64,000 nt of DNA from Heliocidaris tuberculata (GCA_025618425.1 CM046851.1:7367969-7431968), one strand, 5' to 3'. Positions 38,250 through 49,310 are shown, numbered from the stretch's first letter. The notes: generated by a model not told the origin, from the sequence alone. Numbers and translations: made by a program.

Positions 38250-38671
38250 TTAACCCTTTCGAGACAACTGACCACATTTTGTGGTTTGGCTCAATAACTT
38301 TTGATACAGGGCCCTAAAAAATATACTGGATGCATGAGTAGAAAGAGCAAAAATTTCTGCACAAACTATTTCCATTTTTGTTGCATGACCATGCTGCGTT
38401 TGATGCCAGGAATTTTAAAAATGAGAATAAGATTTAAAATCCTTAAATTGGCAACTAATTGAGATTTCATAATCATTGTTTTTTCATCAAAATTGGCCAT
38501 TTTTGCAACTTTTCGACAAAATCTGTAAAAATGTATATTGTTTTCAGACATTACACCTTACTGGAACCATGTAGCACTAAAAGAAAAATATTATTGTTCC
38601 CAATTTGAAGAAGAAAATGTGATCAATTAAGCCTTTCAATAATTCCTGTCCTGAAAGGAAGCTTTTGTTAA
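38250..38671 (+). mobile_element. TTAA-bounded (piggyBac-like) MITE, copy A
   Basis: It begins TTAACCCTTTCGAGACAACT and then reads accacattttgtggtttggc. It ends aataattcctgtcctgaaag at about 38658. It is the same family as 41343, 42148 and 55386, with no coding capacity. The right terminus is unusual: instead of GGGTTAA the element runs into a 13-bp copy of the left flank (aagcttttgttaa at 38241-38253 and 38659-38671). It lies 41 bp after a slo splice donor. Confidence 0.75.
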
Positions 38672-38818
38672 AGTAAACTTTGATACATTTGTATGCTATG
38701 GAAGGACTTCCCAGCTTTCACATTGCTGTAGTAGGCTATTTATGTTAGAATTAGCTTGTGATTAATTAAACCTTTAAGCCCTCTTCCATGGTATGATTTC
38801 CAGGGTATCATAAACTAA

Positions 38819-39305
38819 ATTAAAGGGGAAGTCCACTCTGATATTTAGTCGAGTTGGGTAAAAGAATGAAAATTAGAGAAACCGAATTAGTTAAATTTTG
38901 AGCAAAATCCAATAAGAAGTAGAAAATGAAACGCAAGTTGGCTACTCTTTTGAGGTCCTCTCCCATTTCCTTTGTACTAAAAATTCCATAAAATTCAATT
39001 TTCTAAGGTTTTTTTATGAAGAAATAGATTTGTTTCATAAAGAACTTGTGTAAAAACATAATTGCATTTATTGTATGTACGGTACATGTGTGATAAAATA
39101 TTTTCTTAAGAGAGTACAGAGCAAATGGGAGAAGACTGAGCAAGATACATCACAGAATTGCCAATTTGTGATTGATCGATTACAACTTCAAAAATTCATC
39201 TCTCTTATTTGTTATCAGATTTTGCTCAAATTTTCATTGATCTGTTTCTCTGAGTTTTGTGCTCATTAAAACCAACTTGATATCAGGGTGGACTTCCCAT
39301 TTTAA
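38819..39305. mobile_element. Inverted-repeat element, AAAGGGGAAGTCC family
   Basis: Termini ttaaaggggaagtccactct and cagggtggacttcccatttt are inverted repeats. The subterminal parts also pair: gagcaaaatccaataag with atttgttatcagattttgct. It has no ORF and lies inside the slo intron before the pore exon. Confidence 0.75.
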
Positions 39306-40690
39306 TATATATTTCAGTCACATACAGTACATAAATGAAGGCATATAATTTGCATTGGTTTCATGTACATGCAAGACACACCATTGTAGAGGAAGATAGA
39401 GTGATAAAAGAAAGACTTCATGCATTTGCAAAAGAGAAAGATATATAGATGTCTGTGAATAAGCCTTCCCAATGCGTGAGCCCCTCTGGCCCTGAATTTC
39501 AAATGGGGGTGAATCCATTTTCTGATAATGAGATTATTTGCGGGAATTCTAATAAAACATGCAGCAATTGGCAGTGGAGGCGTGAGGCAAGGTAATTGCC
39601 GATCGCAGCGCCGTGTACAGAATAAACCATTTGGTGTGAGGCTTTTGAATTTTGCATTCTTTTATTTAACTCATCTCCGTAGTCAGTATTATGTTAACAC
39701 CTGCTTAGGGGAGGGCTGTTATGCTGAAATAACAAATTGATTCTTGCCTCCTCATTAATTACGTTTTGTTTTGTAGGACAGCTTTCAGCTGCCAGGTTTC
39801 ATTCACAGTTTGTTTTTATTTGCAAATATCTAATGAAAGAGTAGCTGACTTTGTCATGGAACGTATTTGGGAGGTTTATTGTGCTGACCTTCTCTACATT
39901 ATATCTTTATCCTTTCTTTAGAATATTAACAAAATGAAAAATTTCACAAAAAATTGTATCCACACCCTTTGCCAAGCATACGATGATATACTTTCAGTCT
40001 TTGCTTCTAGGTGCAATAAATAATCAGTCAATCAACTGAACACAAAGTCCTTATACGTACATCCCTACAATTGTTTCATAAATTGTAATTTAAAATAGAT
40101 CAATACACTTTTCATTCATAGCTACATAGCTCTAAAGATAGCAACCAAGATAGTAGCAAAAAAAATACAAATAAATAAATTATTGAAGATATATGTCTTT
40201 TGTTCTTTTATACTTAAGGTAATTTGACAAAAGACACATCCTTTAAAGTATTGAGAGAGAGAAAAAAAAAGATCAACACTTTTGTCTGAGAAAATTTAAT
40301 GTTGCTTTTCAATATGAATGGTGAAAATTCTTTTTAAACCGCAGTACTAATAACTCTAAACTCACAGATTACGTCATCACTGGAGGAGTAATTTGGAAGA
40401 TATTCCAAAACATTGTCGCCCCCAATTTTTTATCTTGTTTCAATCACCTTTTGGACTGATTTTTCAACATGTATTGTCAAAAGTGAAGCTGTACCTCGAA
40501 TTTTTTTATCATGACAACTTTGTATTATCACGGCAACTTTGTATTAGTGCAAGATTGTGTTAGGATGACTTTGTAAGAGGGCAAGACATATCTTGAATCC
40601 CTGTGTCTTTTGGTCGTTTGCCATGATTTCCCATCCCCTCTTTTCTACACAGGGTTCACCCAAAGCATCTTTTCTTTCTTTCAAATCCAG
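39306..40690 (+). other. slo: slo intron, remainder before the pore exon
   Basis: Intron sequence without recognised elements, ending in the acceptor ctttcaaatccag. A pyrimidine-rich stretch (about 40630-40690) precedes the acceptor. Confidence 0.7.
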
Positions 40691-40861
40691 GTGGAGAACT
40701 CAGGAGATCCTTGGTTGTATTTCAGTAACCAGCAACCCCTCTCCTATTGGACATGTATTTACTTCCTGGTCGTTACCATGTCAACGGTCGGATACGGTGA
40801 TGTGTACGCCAAGACAGTTCTGGGAAGGATCTTTGCCACTCTCTTCATCTTTGGTGGCTTG
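40691..40861 (+). CDS. slo: Slo1-like BK channel, exon encoding turret, pore helix, selectivity filter and S6 start
   Basis: 171-nt exon of exactly 57 codons, phase 0 at both ends, with acceptor ctttcaaatccag and donor TTG|GTGAGT. It begins [20 protein letters not shown], then [20 protein letters not shown], and ends [25 protein letters not shown] and [14 protein letters not shown] are Slo1 hallmarks. The filter is GYGD, as in K+-selective Slo1, whereas mammalian Slo3 has [17 protein letters not shown] resembles the arthropod Slo sequence (YWTCVYFLIVTMS) more than the vertebrate one. The exon is separated from the next by only 306 bp, against introns of 2.5-3.9 kb elsewhere in the gene. Confidence 0.97.
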
Positions 40862-41167
40862 GTGAGTAGATTCAACCTTTCTTCATCCCATCTTTTCTTC
40901 TGTCTTTTTTTTCTGTTTTCTGTTTTACGAATATCCAACTCCTTTTTTTTTTATCAATCTCTTTCAATACAAATATATTGAAAGAGATTGACAAAAAAAA
41001 AGGAGATCGAACACCAATGGAAAGCAAATTTCTGTATTATATATGGACAATAAATCTTGAATCTTGAAATCTTGAATCTTGAATATTTTTCATTGTGTGT
41101 CTCTGTGCTGTCATTTGCAGTCAAAAGCTTTCTATATTGAGATAAAATTATTCTTATCCTCCTACAG
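40862..41167 (+). other. Short slo intron with a long hairpin and a retroelement tail
   Basis: This 306-bp intron lies between the pore and S6 exons. It contains an inverted repeat with arms at about 40939-40968 and 40976-41005 (ctcc-T-tract, then caatctctttcaata, mirrored as tattgaaagagattg and an A-tract plus ggag). A TTGAATC-type tail follows at 41049-41087. The hairpin occupies over a fifth of the intron. Confidence 0.85.
41006..41090 (+). mobile_element. Possible non-LTR retrotransposon 3' end with TTGAATC tail
   Basis: The sequence tatggacaataaatcttgaa continues into repeated tcttgaa units. A 'gacaataaa' signal followed by a short tandem tail is the usual form of CR1/L2-like retroelement 3' ends. 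No coding part remains, so the call rests on the tail alone. Confidence 0.45.
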
Positions 41168-41259
41168 GCCTTGTTTGCAACAGTGGTTCCTGAAATCTAT
41201 GAAATTCTAAGTCAGAGGGGAAAATACAGTGGATCATTACAGTCAGAGAAGGGCAAAAA
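41168..41259 (+). CDS. slo: Slo1-like BK channel, exon encoding distal S6 and start of the C-linker to RCK1
   Basis: 92-nt exon with acceptor tatcctcctacag and donor AA|GTAAGT; phase 0 in, phase 2 out. It encodes ALFATVVPEIYEILSQRGKY and then SGSLQSEKGK plus two bases of the next codon, which in this family is Lys or Arg ahead of HIVVCGHI. The two glutamates that form the charge ring at the inner mouth of human Slo1 (E321, E324 in PEIIEL) are conserved as PEIYEI. The post-S6 basic cluster is reduced: human NRKKYGG is QRGKYSG here. The RCK1 exon that should follow was not recognised anywhere to the end of the window, implying a downstream intron longer than 22.7 kb. A hairpin MITE starts about 28 bp after the donor. 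Confidence 0.95.
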
Positions 41260-41286
41260 GTAAGTCTCTGAACTAATTCAGCATAT

Positions 41287-41781
41287 AGTTTGCTGAGAGC
41301 CAGAAGGGCATTCAGTCATACTATTTCACATATACACTGTAGTTAACCCTTTCAAGACAATTGACCACATTTTGTGGTTTGGCTCAATAACTTTTGATTC
41401 AGAGCTCTAAAAAATATACCAGATGTATGGGTAGAAAGAGCAAAAATTTCTACACACATTGTTTCCATTTTTGTTCCATGAGAATATTGCGTTTGATCCC
41501 AGGAATTTTAAAAAGGAGAATAAGATTTAAAATCCTTAAATTGGCAACACATTGAGAGGTTCAAAATCATTGTTTTTTATCAAAATTGGCAACTTTTTCA
41601 ACTTTTTGGAAATTCTTTCAACCATGTATATTGTTTTCAAAGACATTACCCCTTATTACAGTCTTGTAGTACTAAATGAAAAATATTATTGTTGCCAATT
41701 TGAAGAACAAAATGTGATCAATTTAGCCCTGAAATAATTCCTGTCCTGAAATGGTTAACAGCCATCTGGCTCTCAGCATTA
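41287..41781. mobile_element. Hairpin MITE, GAGAGCC family, interrupted by a TTAA element
   Basis: The left arm tagtttgctgagagccagaa and right arm agccatctggctctcagcat are separated by 416 bp that form a complete TTAA-bounded element at 41343-41758. The right-hand TTAA is the one expected in the hairpin's own GTTAAC core. Confidence 0.8.
41343..41758 (+). mobile_element. TTAA-bounded (piggyBac-like) MITE, copy B, nested
   Basis: 416 bp from TTAACCCTTTCAAGACAATT to ctgtcctgaaatGGTTAA. The internal sequence closely follows copy A (gcaaaaatttctacac, cctgaaataattcctgtcct). The flanking 4-bp TTAA duplication and the termini are typical of piggyBac-type transposition. It is inserted in a GAGAGCC hairpin MITE. 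Confidence 0.85.
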
Positions 41782-42112
41782 TTCATTAATAGTCATTATT
41801 AATTGATAATCATCCCAGTTTACTGTTACCCCATGTTTCCATATGGTTCGATAAACCAATTAGTATATTAGAGTATAATGAAAGCATTGAGTTCCTGTGA
41901 ATTTAGTGTTGGTGAAGCAGAAACCCTTTGTAAACTCTGCTTTTATACCCAAATTTTATAAAGAACTATTCATCAAAGTGCAATCAATTTTTCCCCATGT
42001 TCTTACAATACAATAGACTATACTAGGATGAAATTTCTCAAAGGGGTGCAGCCTGTTCACATTTGTTTAATACAATGTGGATTTGCTGCTCTTTGTCTTT
42101 GAGTCATTACCA

Positions 42113-42563
42113 ACTGCTGAGATCCAGAAGGGGTTAACTCAATCCCTTTAACCCTTCCAGGACAGGACTTTTTAAGGGCTGAATTGATCACAATTTTTAT
42201 CTTCAAATTGGCAACAATAATATTTTTGTAAACAATATACATGGCTAGGAATTTTGTCAGAAAGTTAAAAAGTTGCCAATTTTTATTTAAAAAACAAGGA
42301 TTTCAAACATCTCAATGTGTTGCCAATTTAAGGATTTTAAAGCTTATTCTTGTTTCAAAAATTCCTGGCATCAAAGGCAATATGGTCAAGCAACAAAAAT
42401 GGACATAGTGTGTGCAGAAATTTTTGCTCTTTCTACTCATGTATCTGATATATATTTTAGAGCTCTAAATCAAAAGTTATTGAGCCAAACCACAAAATGT
42501 GGTCAATTGTCTCAAAAGGGTTAATACATAGTTACTGCCCTTCTGGCTCTCAGCCTACAATAT
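42113..42563. mobile_element. Hairpin MITE, GAGAGCC family, interrupted by a second TTAA element
   Basis: The left part caactgctgagatccagaag followed by gggttaactc, and the right part actgcccttctggctctcag, flank a TTAA-bounded element at 42148-42524 in the opposite orientation to the one at 41343. Confidence 0.8.
42148..42524 (-). mobile_element. TTAA-bounded (piggyBac-like) MITE, copy C, nested
   Basis: 377 bp, from TTAACCCTTCCAGGACAGGA to aattgtctcaaaagggTTAA, inverted relative to copies A and B. About 40 bp present in the longer copies is missing internally. It is inserted in a different GAGAGCC hairpin MITE. Confidence 0.85.
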
Positions 42564-42564
42564 A

Positions 42565-44435
42565 TCTATGGCATTGATGTGCCGGGGAGGAAAATCAAAT
42601 TTCCACCATGGCCCTGACCTTGACTGACACTGGTGTCCTATCAAAAGCCAACACCGCCAATCTCCTGACACTTGATTGGAAGAGATGTTTACAGACCTGT
42701 GTGTTGGTCCTTGTTATACCATCGGAGCATTACTGATGCGCTCCCGACACGATTACCTTACCCTGGGAAGGCATCGTACCATGAGAGATGAAAAATATCT
42801 CAATTCTTTTGAAGGGCTGTCTCGTGGATTGTTGACCTTTCATTCCGAACTGATGATCAACAAAGCAGGACGATTTAGGATGATGTTGGTTTACTGTCAG
42901 TTTTTGTCTAATAGTATTATGGGTCTTGTCTGTGTTTTAGTGGGTTTTTTTTATTTGATTCCCTAATCTGTCAAAGTCTGATTTTTTTGGGGGGAACATG
43001 CTTGAAAAATCCTGTACCTGCCAATACGATGTTGTTGAGAAATTTCATCATTTTTGTTCGTCTATTGTCTGTCTCATTGTGTAAGTGGAGTATCAGATGT
43101 TTAATAGGGTTCGTGCTGTCATAGCTCTCTATCTTTTGCCTTCTTTCCATTGTGGCCCAAAGCTGCTCCCATAATGCAGCAGTGATCATTTCATCATCCT
43201 GCAGATGTTTTCTCTTGGTTGTAGTTTGTTTTCATGACAAAATAAAGAGACCAACAAGTGGGGCATTGCGTAGTCTTTATCAGAGCTATACATACAGAGA
43301 GTCGCGATACTGGAGGACTCTTCTGATTGGTCAGTCATTTCATGGAGCTTCAAATAGTTCCCTCCCATAGAGAATGTATGTGAAAGGGAACTATTGGGAG
43401 CTCCACGATCCGCCATGTTTTAAACAAAGAACGCGTAGGCTTATTATGCGCGTGTCACAACTCTCTCTTTCAACGCGCTCTGCTCTTTATCCAAGTATGG
43501 GGTCTCTGTAGAGCCAGAGAAAGTTTAAACAAAACAGTGAAAAGTATGTTTTGATCATTATTCAAGAAAAAAAGGGGGGCTCCTTGTGTCCTTATGAAAT
43601 GTTTGGGAAATATCAGGGACATTAAATTACGTGTGATTAAAAAAAAGTTCTGTGCAACGTGCTTTATCAATCAAAACACACATTAGGAAATCAAGAACAG
43701 GAGGTTTTATAAATCAAAAAATTTGATGGGGAAAAAAAAATCTACGAAGTTTTTTTTTACTTCTTCTGTTAATTAATCTTCAAGCTGACAGATTTCAGAT
43801 TTTTTTCAGTATTCACACCTTCCAAGAACTCATCATGAACCCATCAACCTATCATGAACATTGTGTTTACAAGCCAAAGCCTAAATTGTTAATGACCCAG
43901 TAAGGTTCTTCACATCTTAAGTACATCAGATCACCCTCGCTTGATTAAATAAATGCCAGGCACCTGTAATAACTGGGTGGAATAAAAGACCAAAAAAAAG
44001 AAATAAGGTGTCACATTTTACGCAGATAGTGTTCTGGCTGCCATCTGCCTAGTTCCTGCTAGGAGTGTAATTAAAAAGTATTGTCTTTCGTTATATTAAG
44101 TGTGTGATGTGAAAGCTATTAGAATGGTGTGGATCAGCCGTTAATCGGCCCTTCAGACGACAGCATATTGTGCCGAACATCTGCTAGATTTCACACTGAT
44201 ATGATTAACTTATAGAGCGGTACTTAGGAAGTGCATGTAGTCTAAATTTGTTTTCTTTGCCGTAATGGATTTTCCTTCCTTTCCATGAAATATTAGCAAT
44301 GATGAGGTATTTTCAATGTTTTTGTTTAATCTCTCACCTAGTTTTGTTTTGTTTTGTGATGGTATAAAGCAAGCATCTGTGATACTCTTTTAGCTTCAAT
44401 TATTCACTCATTGAAATTTGATACTGATATGATGG
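42565..44435. other. Non-coding sequence, presumably slo intron
   Basis: No RCK-domain exon was recognised. A small inverted repeat (gagcttcaaatagttccc and gggaactattgggagctc, 43345-43408) is followed by cgatccgccatgttttaaac and several CpG-containing words to 43480. Confidence 0.45.
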
Positions 44436-44439
44436 AAAA

Positions 44440-44938
44440 TGGTAAAAACTATATCGGAAAATGGCGTTGAAGAGAGACATACCGAAGCTTTTCGTCTTGC
44501 ACTCATCAGAGTATACCGCAAGAATGAACAGAAAGCCGAAATTGAACAATATATCCGGAAACTAAAGGAACAAAGCGCGCGAAATATTAAACGGGTTTTG
44601 ATTCACTGCCTGAAAATAACGGGAAATTAGGTTTATTGCCAGCCGGTTTTGTAATAACGGGAGCTAAAATAATATGAGCTTCCTCACAAACTCTTTCTGT
44701 CGGCACAGAATAGGGTCGGTGAGCTGAATGTATGTGGCTTCAAGCATGCGCACATGTGGAAAGTTTCTCGCTCGGCCGAGAACTTTGAACCAAGACGAAC
44801 TCTTGATTGTTCAGTTACGGCTTTCTATTCATTCTTGCGGTATACTCTGATGAGTGCAAGACGAAAAGCTTCAGGATGTCTCTCTTCAATGCCATTTTCC
44901 TGTTCTGTAGTACCAAACATCTTTTCAGTTAAAAACTA
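44440..44938. mobile_element. Foldback element with inverted arms, copy 2
   Basis: The left arm (gaaaatggcgttgaagagag ... aaacgggttttgattcactg) and a right arm shortened to 44820-44935 (tattcattcttgcggtatac ... ctgtagtaccaaacatcttt). The spacer is the reverse complement of that in copy 1, so it is inserted in the opposite sense. About 130 bp unrelated to copy 1 lies before the right arm. Confidence 0.8.
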
Positions 44939-44939
44939 T

Positions 44940-47050
44940 ATGTGATCAATAAAAAGGGACATGGGTCAGACCATAGACCAATAGTCTTGGACCTGGGTAT
45001 TCCCAGTTTGAAACCATACCAGTGTACTAGTACACTTAGGCACTAGTACTCCTCTATTACATAGTCCTTAGGATATGACTTAGAGCTATAGGTTCCCTAG
45101 AACTTACATTAAAGAATACTATTTGCTTTCCGAGCGCCAAATCGGTTTGCGCATCAATGCTTGTAGTCTTTGGCAATGAATTATGGCCTTTAGGTAGATA
45201 GGCTGCTACCATATGAGATAGTCATTTTTTTCATTGCTTCATTCAGTCTCTAATAGCTATTCAGTGTATAGAAAGTTGACATTTACCCAGTTAATGAGCT
45301 GTAAAGCTCATAATTCAGTTATTGCCTCCATCATAATTGTTGGCATTCTGCTCACCCCAAATTCTACTTGTAGAAATGTATGCTATCACCCAATGCTAAC
45401 AATAATGTACTATAATCCTGTGTGTAGTTAATGATGCTTTTCGTTTTCATTTTTTATGATCAATACATTTAAAACTATTCCTTGTTATGTTTAATTTTTT
45501 GATTACCCATCATGTAAATTATCCATTTGAATGTATTATCTACAATTTATGTTATTTCCTAACTTTGTAAATTGTGCACAATTCAACGTTATGTTTGGAT
45601 TTATGATTATTTTTAATAAATACTGTTTTGTATTGAATGGAATAATGAAAAGAAGGATGTATCTTTTGAATATAGGGAACCTATCACAAGGGGAATGTTT
45701 ACCCACCACAATAACTCTTGAGGATCTGTAGAACACTTAAGAGGGGGGGGTGTGGAGTTGAGTTGTTTACATCACTAGGAATTAATCAAGATGTTGAGCA
45801 AATGATTGAGCGAGGGAACCCCATGCGTGTAAAAGCGGTGTTTATAGCACTCAAATTTGTTTAGATGATGAGAGGCGGTACGGAGCATCTGGTATTGAGT
45901 CAACATTGTCTGGGCTTGATTGGAGCGGGAAGGGTGGACGCGCACCGCATTCTCCCGAGAATCGAGTTAATCAACCTGGTGCTCATGTTCTCACAGTGTT
46001 TTATTGGCAGTCCAAGCAGCATGCGTTTAATGGACCTGTTTGCACTGGGGTTTTAATACACTTCACCTTGATAATAGCACAACTTACAAACAGAACTTAC
46101 CGTTGGGCACATTGGGAAACCACCAAACGTTACCGATGGGGTGATTATAATGATTCAAATGGGATTGGGAACCCTGTATGGCTTTATTGTCTTAGTTTAG
46201 TTTGTAATGTTCAAATATTAGTAAAAATTAATGTACAGTATGTTTGGACAGATTTTCCATTGCTCCAGCTTGGCAGCACAAAGAATAATCACATTCTCTT
46301 CAAGTTTTGTTTTCATGAGAAATCGTTCACCCGCAGATACTCCTATTGTACTCTTGCTTCCCCTACCATTTTTGGATCAAAGTGGTTTATCATTTAAACA
46401 ATTTTGTGAGGTGATCTATTCTCAAAAAACTTTACTCCTAAAAACAGAATAAGAACTTTTCTATTGAAGGATCCTTCTTGCTTTTGGTGATTCTATAATT
46501 AGCAAATAAAAGAAAATTAATTTAACAAGAATGCACTATGATGTGATTTCAATCAAGCCATCAGTGCATGAAAATCAATGTAATACTAATTCACTCTTGC
46601 ACTCAGTTTGCACTTGCAGAAGTGGTAAAGCAATTGCTATTTTCATCTGTATCAACTGATGATAGACATAGAAGACATAGTTCTGGTAACTTGTTTAGAG
46701 AGTTCGCCCGAAACCACAAGTCAGCCATACCAAGTGAATAGTCACATACCCTAGCAATCACGTTCTGTGTACGGTACATTCTATAGACATTGCAGACTAT
46801 TACTTAATCTAATTCAGCTTTTGGTCAGGAGATTCAGCACTGGGGCTCAGTATGACTTTCACAACTTCATGAAGTTTGTATCTGAATGATCAACGATTTA
46901 AAGTTGTTATTAAAGCCCTAATGCAGAAGTGGGGTACAACTTTGATGGATCCACTGAATGTTACTAAAGGGAGGCTTTTCAAGCAACAGAGCACCTTCTT
47001 GACTCCCCCTTCTACCAGAGCCCTGCAAACATCAAGGTTTCCTCTACTTT
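44940..47050. other. Non-coding sequence, presumably slo intron
   Basis: The overlapping frames at 45865-46397 have no recognised domain. The segment 45840-46060 is less AT-rich than its surroundings, but I cannot assign a role. Confidence 0.4.
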
Positions 47051-47053
47051 AAC

Positions 47054-47202
47054 AAGGGTCTGTTTCCACCTTGTGTTGGTCACTCTAGTTAGTACTGTGG
47101 TGAAGCGTGTTTATTTCAAGTTAGTGAAATCATTTGAAGTCAATCCACATAATGTTTTGACTGAGCATGCCAAGTTGGGCTAGTGTAAACAGACCCCTAA
47201 TT
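47054..47202. mobile_element. Possible short inverted-repeat element (AGGGTCTGTTT)
   Basis: The left end aagggtctgtttccaccttg pairs with the right end gggctagtgtaaacagaccc. The interior is unremarkable. A single copy with a short terminal match. Confidence 0.45.
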
Positions 47203-48535
47203 GAATTCCTGTGCCCTGGCGCTGTTATGGCGGTATAGAGCACTGGGCGGCTGGCCACTTAAGCCAATGATGGGAAAAGGGTCGACAAATTTTAAATGGA
47301 TTAAGCACTATTGTAGCCTTCAAGTCGCATCACTCCACGGCACGTCAGTGCCTCGGCTAATGACAGGCTTTGCCTGTTTACCGCTCACGCCGCCTTCTCA
47401 AACATTAACTCAGCAAACACAAGCCATACTTGTAGATCACTTAATTTGCTGGTCGATTGGCTGTTACAAGAAATTGGTATCTGCTTGCGGGGGGAATGAA
47501 GAGTTTTTAAGCACCTTTATCGGATCACCTTTGTAAAAGAAACCATGGCATTAAGATAGATTTGTGCTGGGCATATTTGTTTTACTAGAACTTTCCATCT
47601 GCCTGAATTAATTAGTATTTAGATCGCTTCTAATTTCTTTGCCTGCTAGTCTCTGCTGCAATTTGAATTCTTCCTTTTTTCACATGCTTTTACTGTGTAG
47701 TTGAGACATAGCTGCATTATCTGCAGTCTTTGCTGTACTATCTGTTTGTTTTTCTTGTGGATTAGTAATTGAATAGAGAGAGGGATATATTCTCTATTTA
47801 TCTACTTCCAAACTTCTATGTTATGTTAGTAACCTCTTTTGGTGTTTGTACACTGCTCTTTCATTTCGTCATACCCTAACCTAAATAGGTTGGCTATGCA
47901 TGAGATAATAAACACTAGAATGTGTGCAAAACATGCTCGAGCAATATGGCCGGCATGTTTGTAAACAAAGGTCACATGGTCTCTGGACACATTCTACTGT
48001 ACCTCATTATCTTAACCCAGTTTTCAAGCCACCAGACTAAATAAATTGTGCAGTCTGTGCCATCACTTTGTCTGCTATGCCTTGTCACATTCATGTACAC
48101 GCAGAGGTGACAGATCCTGCACGCTATCAATGGATTACCATGTGCATTGGCGTATCAACTGGGCCAAGGGGCTTCCCCGCCTCCTTTAAAAAAAAATGTG
48201 TTGGATAAAATTTTCTCCACCCCCTCCCATTTGAACTGCAACATAATCAGAGGAAAAAATGTCAGGTAGAAGTGTTTCCCCTCCCCCCCCCCCCCCCCCC
48301 CACTTCTGAAAATCCTAGATCTGCCCCCTGTACACCCTCAATTATTTCATAGAGCCAATCAAGTCTCATGCTTTATCAGTCTGTAGCACCATTAGTCGGT
48401 GCCTTATGCCCTTTCATGTTCGTTTGAGTGTACCATATGGCTGACATACACCGCTCAAGTCTTTATTATTGAATAGACAATGTCAAGATGTTTATGTAGT
48501 ATGAGCCATATTAGCTGACAAAGCTGCCATTTCCA
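47203..48535. other. Non-coding sequence, presumably slo intron
   Basis: 47200-47540 is relatively GC-rich, with an open frame of 111 codons and no recognised domain. A C-tract of about 19 lies at 48282-48300. Confidence 0.4.
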
Positions 48536-48539
48536 CTAA

Positions 48540-48912
48540 ATAATAATAATAATTGTACATTGCTTAGTAAACACATAATACCACATGGTCTCTATGCGTT
48601 ATAGAACATCACTGTGATAATGTTACAAAAATTAAATATATATAAAAAAAACAGTTGTGTTTTCAGCTCAGATTTGAATTGATCCAACTGAGCAAAATTC
48701 CTTAAATTCTGTGGGAGTTTATTTCAAAGTTCAGGTGCTATCTTTTGAAATGCCCTCTCCTCATATGACTTGGTCTGGAATTTGAGAGAGAAGATTTTTT
48801 TTAAATTTGAATGAAGATTGCATTTGGATACATACAATTGAATGAGTTCACAAAGATAAACAGGGGCGATGCCATGTAAACATTTGAATGGCATCGTTCT
48901 GTATTTGTTAAA
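48540..48912 (-). mobile_element. 5'-truncated non-LTR retrotransposon, inactive
   Basis: On the minus strand, the end of a CR1/L2-like ORF2 reads FKCLHGIAPVYLCELIQLYV, then SYEERAFQKIAPEL, then an in-frame TGA exactly where the conserved Trp of the WN.LP motif belongs, and then NKLPQNLRNFAQLDQFKSEL. The 3' UTR ends in an ATTATTATT tail at 48540-48552. The stop and the missing 5' part mark it as dead. Confidence 0.75.
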
Positions 48913-49239
48913 GGGAACCAATCACCAAAAGTAAAAATACTTTGTGCATCATTAGAAGACATATAGTAATCCTTAAAAAAAAACTGTATGAGATTTTCAA
49001 AGTTGAAAAATAAAGAACATAAGGGGAAGAATAATTTCAGGTCAAGAGAAGTTCTCTCAAGGTTAAATTTCCATTCATGAGCGTACACTCACGTTGACTT
49101 GTCTACTCTCAAGTCACTTTTACCTCTTGTTAAAGTGTATTTGAACTTGAGCTATATCTTTACAGAGGTAATAGAAGTAATATTTTAGGCTGAGTTTTCA
49201 AGTATAGTATGCTGCCATGGAACCACAAACATCCAGAGC

Positions 49240-49310
49240 AAAATGTGTGTGTCTGTGTGTGTGTGTGTGTGTGTGCGCTGTGTGGGTGTGTGTGTAGGGG
49301 GGGGATTGGT
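49240..49310. repeat. GT microsatellite with G-run
   Basis: About 20 GT units interrupted by gtgcgc and gtgggt, ending in a run of G. Confidence 0.9.

Noticed and set aside
42661..42720. Possible RCK1 exon near cagacctgtgtgttggtcct
   Set aside because: An AG acceptor is present, but the translation does not give HIVVCGHI in any frame.
45865..46452. Overlapping frames of 63-163 codons in a less AT-rich segment
   Set aside because: No recognisable domain or splice context. Could be a conserved non-coding element, but there is no comparative evidence here.
47201..47536. 111-codon frame
   Set aside because: No family recognised and it differs from any Slo RCK sequence. Left unannotated.
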